A stretch of DNA of 39,176 nt from Candidatus Adlerbacteria bacterium (lineage in GTDB: Bacteria; Patescibacteriota; Minisyncoccia; Phycocordibacterales; SBAW01): assembly GCA_903840375.1 (NCBI GenBank), contig CAIMFR010000008.1:1-39176 (forward strand), read 5' to 3'. The translations under genes were made by a program, and so were the position numbers. Of the stretch, positions 37,900 to 39,176 are shown in pieces; within the stretch, counting starts at the first letter, position 1; every line of letters begins with the position of its first letter. A model generated the notes under the pieces. It saw nothing but the letters and a program-made list of their open reading frames with translations. It did no database searches and was not told the origin of the DNA.

Positions 37900-38595
37900 A
37901 TGATAGTCCAGACATGGGTTGATGTGCTCAAGCAGTCGTCCTACAACCTCTTGTGGGGCGTTGTTAATTTTCTTCCAAGTTTCTTGTTCGCAGTGATTAT
38001 TCTTATCATTGGTTGGTTTGTTGGTGTGTTGGTAGGCCGCATCATTACGGAGGCCGTCCGTGCGTTGAAGGTTGACCACGCTCTCAAGGCATCGGGTGTT
38101 GAGGATATGGTGAAACGTGCAGGGTATCGACTCGACTCCGGTATGTTCATCGGAGCCCTGTTCAAATGGTTTATCATCGTCATATTCCTCGTTGCATCGC
38201 TACAGGTGATGGGCTTGGTGCAGGTGACGATGTTCCTTCAGCAAATAGTTATGGGATTCCTCCCGAACGTGATAGTCGCAGTCCTTATCCTCCTTGTGGC
38301 GGCTGTAGTCGCTGAAGTTGCACAGGGTGTCGTGAGCGGCTCGGCTCGTGCAGCAGGCGTTCCTGGTGCAGGTTTCGCCGGCACTGTCGCTCGCTGGTCT
38401 GTATGGCTCTTTGCAGTCATGGCGGCACTCGAGCAGCTTCAGATCGCACAGGGTGTTCTCCAGACACTCTTCACCGGAGTTGTTGTCGCACTTGCACTCG
38501 GTTTCGGACTCTCGTTCGGGCTCGGCGGTCAAGAGGCGGCGGCTCGAGCAATCGAGCGCGTTCGCGATCAGATGAAGAATCATCACAACGGCTAG
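37900..38595 (+). CDS. Membrane protein with conserved TM-helix repeats (mechanosensitive-channel-like)
   Basis: 231 residues from ATG 37900; a TTG at 37891 would add three. About four membrane segments (near 18-45, 85-110, 120-145, 165-200). The pattern L-P-S-F-L-F-A-V-I-I-L-I-I-G-W-F-V-G-V-L-V-G-R-I and its echo L-P-N-V-I-V-A-V-L-I-L-L-V-A-A-V-V-A-E-V-A matches the 'conserved TM helix' repeat found in MscS-related proteins. The end A-L-A-L-G-F-G-L-S-F-G-L-G-G-Q-E-A-A-A-R recalls the MscS pore-helix G/A pattern. The MscS beta domain is absent. A role in osmotic response is inferred. Confidence 0.75.
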   Translation: MIVQTWVDVLKQSSYNLLWGVVNFLPSFLFAVIILIIGWFVGVLVGRIITEAVRALKVDHALKASGVEDMVKRAGYRLDSGMFIGALFKWFIIVIFLVASLQVMGLVQVTMFLQQIVMGFLPNVIVAVLILLVAAVVAEVAQGVVSGSARAAGVPGAGFAGTVARWSVWLFAVMAALEQLQIAQGVLQTLFTGVVVALALGFGLSFGLGGQEAAARAIERVRDQMKNHHNG

Positions 38596-38622
38596 TTTTA
38601 GCCAACTTGCTAGAAAGTTCAC

Positions 38623-38664
38623 AACCCACCGCGCGGCAAGAGCCGCGCGGTGGGTTCGTTTTAG
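38623..38664 (+). terminator. Very stable terminator after the TM-helix protein
   Basis: A 15-bp GC-rich stem (38623-38637 with 38642-38656), AAGA loop, then CGTTTTAG. Confidence 0.9.
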
Positions 38665-38669
38665 TCAGC

Positions 38670-38697
38670 TTGACAATTCGAGAGTGTCATGTATACT
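38670..38697 (+). promoter_or_regulatory. Consensus promoter of the 121-aa cassette
   Basis: TTGACA (38670-38675), 16-bp spacer, TATACT (38692-38697); about 36 nt to the ATG. Confidence 0.85.
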
Positions 38698-38733
38698 TTG
38701 TGTTGGAGCTTAACTTGAACAGAGGAGGTCACA

Positions 38734-39099
38734 ATGACCAAGGTCAACAGTGAAATAAACATGGTCAATGTCGGTGGTATATATTATCCGGAGGACAGTA
38801 TTCTGGCTTTTATTGCCAGCTGCCGGGCCGGAGGAAATACCAACAACCTTCCGGATTACGATGAGATCGGCAGCCTGCGGCTGATGCCGGACGGACGAAG
38901 CGTTAGGAAGCAGCAGCAAGTTTCCCCGGAAGTCGTTGCCGACTATTTGGCAAAGCGCAGGGCTCTCTATGGTGGGAAACGACAGCCAGAACCTCCGCCT
39001 CAACCACAGTTGCAATTGTTGCCATTGCATGAGAATCCCGGAAGAAGGGATGAGACCTCTGACCCCTACGACGTAACGCACTTTAATATAAAGGTCTAA
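38734..39099 (+). CDS. Hypothetical protein, 121 aa (SD cassette)
   Basis: SD GAGGAGG (38722-38728) 5 nt before ATG 38734. Starts M-T-K-V-N-S-E-I-N-M-V-N-V-G-G-I-Y-Y-P; the first 75 residues look folded (E-D-S-I-L-A-F-I-A-S-C-R-A-G-G, D-E-I-G-S-L-R-L-M-P-D-G-R-S-V-R, V-S-P-E-V-V-A-D-Y-L-A-K-R-R), and the end is proline/glutamine-rich and probably disordered. Not recognised. It has the cleanest promoter in the window and a terminator-like hairpin at the window end, and shows the same single-gene layout as the other SD cassettes. Confidence 0.75.
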   Translation: MTKVNSEINMVNVGGIYYPEDSILAFIASCRAGGNTNNLPDYDEIGSLRLMPDGRSVRKQQQVSPEVVADYLAKRRALYGGKRQPEPPPQPQLQLLPLHENPGRRDETSDPYDVTHFNIKV

Positions 39100-39133
39100 G
39101 AATGGAGCATCAGAGCACTGTGCATAGGAAATA

Positions 39134-39176
39134 CCCCTCTCGTTTCAATCGTCTTACAAACGAAAAGAACGAGGGG
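39134..39176 (+). terminator. Terminator-like hairpin cut by the window end
   Basis: CCCCTC...CGTT at 39134-39144 pairs with AACGAGGGG (39168-39176), with an inner TCGTTT/AAACGA pair. The expected T-run would lie outside the window. Confidence 0.6.

Noticed and set aside
1..39176. CRISPR array, transposase, prophage or tRNA/rRNA genes
   Set aside because: No regularly spaced repeats, no integrase or transposase motifs, no T-loop or rRNA sequence seen on either strand.

Overview
The window looks like a chromosome segment of an uncultivated Candidate Phyla Radiation bacterium (Patescibacteria), most likely a Parcubacteria lineage of the Kaiserbacteria/Adlerbacteria kind. Reasons: compact genes with very short gaps, standard stop codons with TGA used as stop (so not a code-25 lineage), many short or derived versions of housekeeping genes, an rpsF-ssb-rpsR operon without rplI, rplJ-rplL without rplA next to it, and large secreted proteins carrying the peptidoglycan-binding repeat and S-layer-like beta domains typical of this group. 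The taxonomic call is inference from gene style.

Layout. 1-1.6 kb: end of thyA and glyA (one-carbon/dTMP supply). 1.7-2.8 kb: DUF2914-type membrane protein. 2.8-9.2 kb: argS, a 54-aa cassette, a giant ileS and recO. 9.3-11.2 kb: surface-anchored beta-sandwich protein. 11.3-12.5 kb: two Shine-Dalgarno cassettes, including a frameshifted HAD hydrolase. 12.6-16.5 kb: glyS, an AI-2E/PerM-type permease and metG. 16.6-20.5 kb: a 37-aa ORF, tatD, rpsF-ssb-rpsR, efp (convergent), then a sigma-70 family factor with a small two-helix membrane protein. 20.6-24.7 kb: an 80-aa cassette, then recA and ftsK on the minus strand. 24.9-25.7 kb: a winged-helix protein surrounded by GGACA motifs. 26-35.8 kb: cell-surface region (1179-aa S-layer-like protein, TPR protein, secreted repeat protein, peptidoglycan-binding protein, peroxiredoxin, secreted alpha/beta hydrolase). 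35.8-39.2 kb: small membrane protein, L10 leader, rplJ-rplL, HTH protein, TM-helix channel-like protein and a final SD cassette.

Main discoveries. (1) ileS contains a complete histidine-phosphatase domain (RHG, R, E, H catalytic set) inserted in the synthetase body. (2) argS and ileS carry three in-frame palindromic insertions. Two share a core with conserved ends, while their long arms differ and are inverted copies of local sequence, an arrangement reminiscent of Rickettsia palindromic elements. (3) At least fifteen housekeeping genes have a -10-like box ending exactly 6 (or 8) nt before the ATG and no Shine-Dalgarno, predicting leaderless transcripts. A second class of small single genes instead has a promoter with 16-bp spacing, a strong GGAGG and usually its own terminator. 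Thus two expression modes appear to coexist.

How it fits together: most of the window is translation (four aminoacyl-tRNA synthetases, S6, S18, L10, L12, EF-P), DNA maintenance (RecA, RecO, SSB, FtsK) and cell envelope. No CRISPR array, tRNA, rRNA, transposase or prophage was seen.
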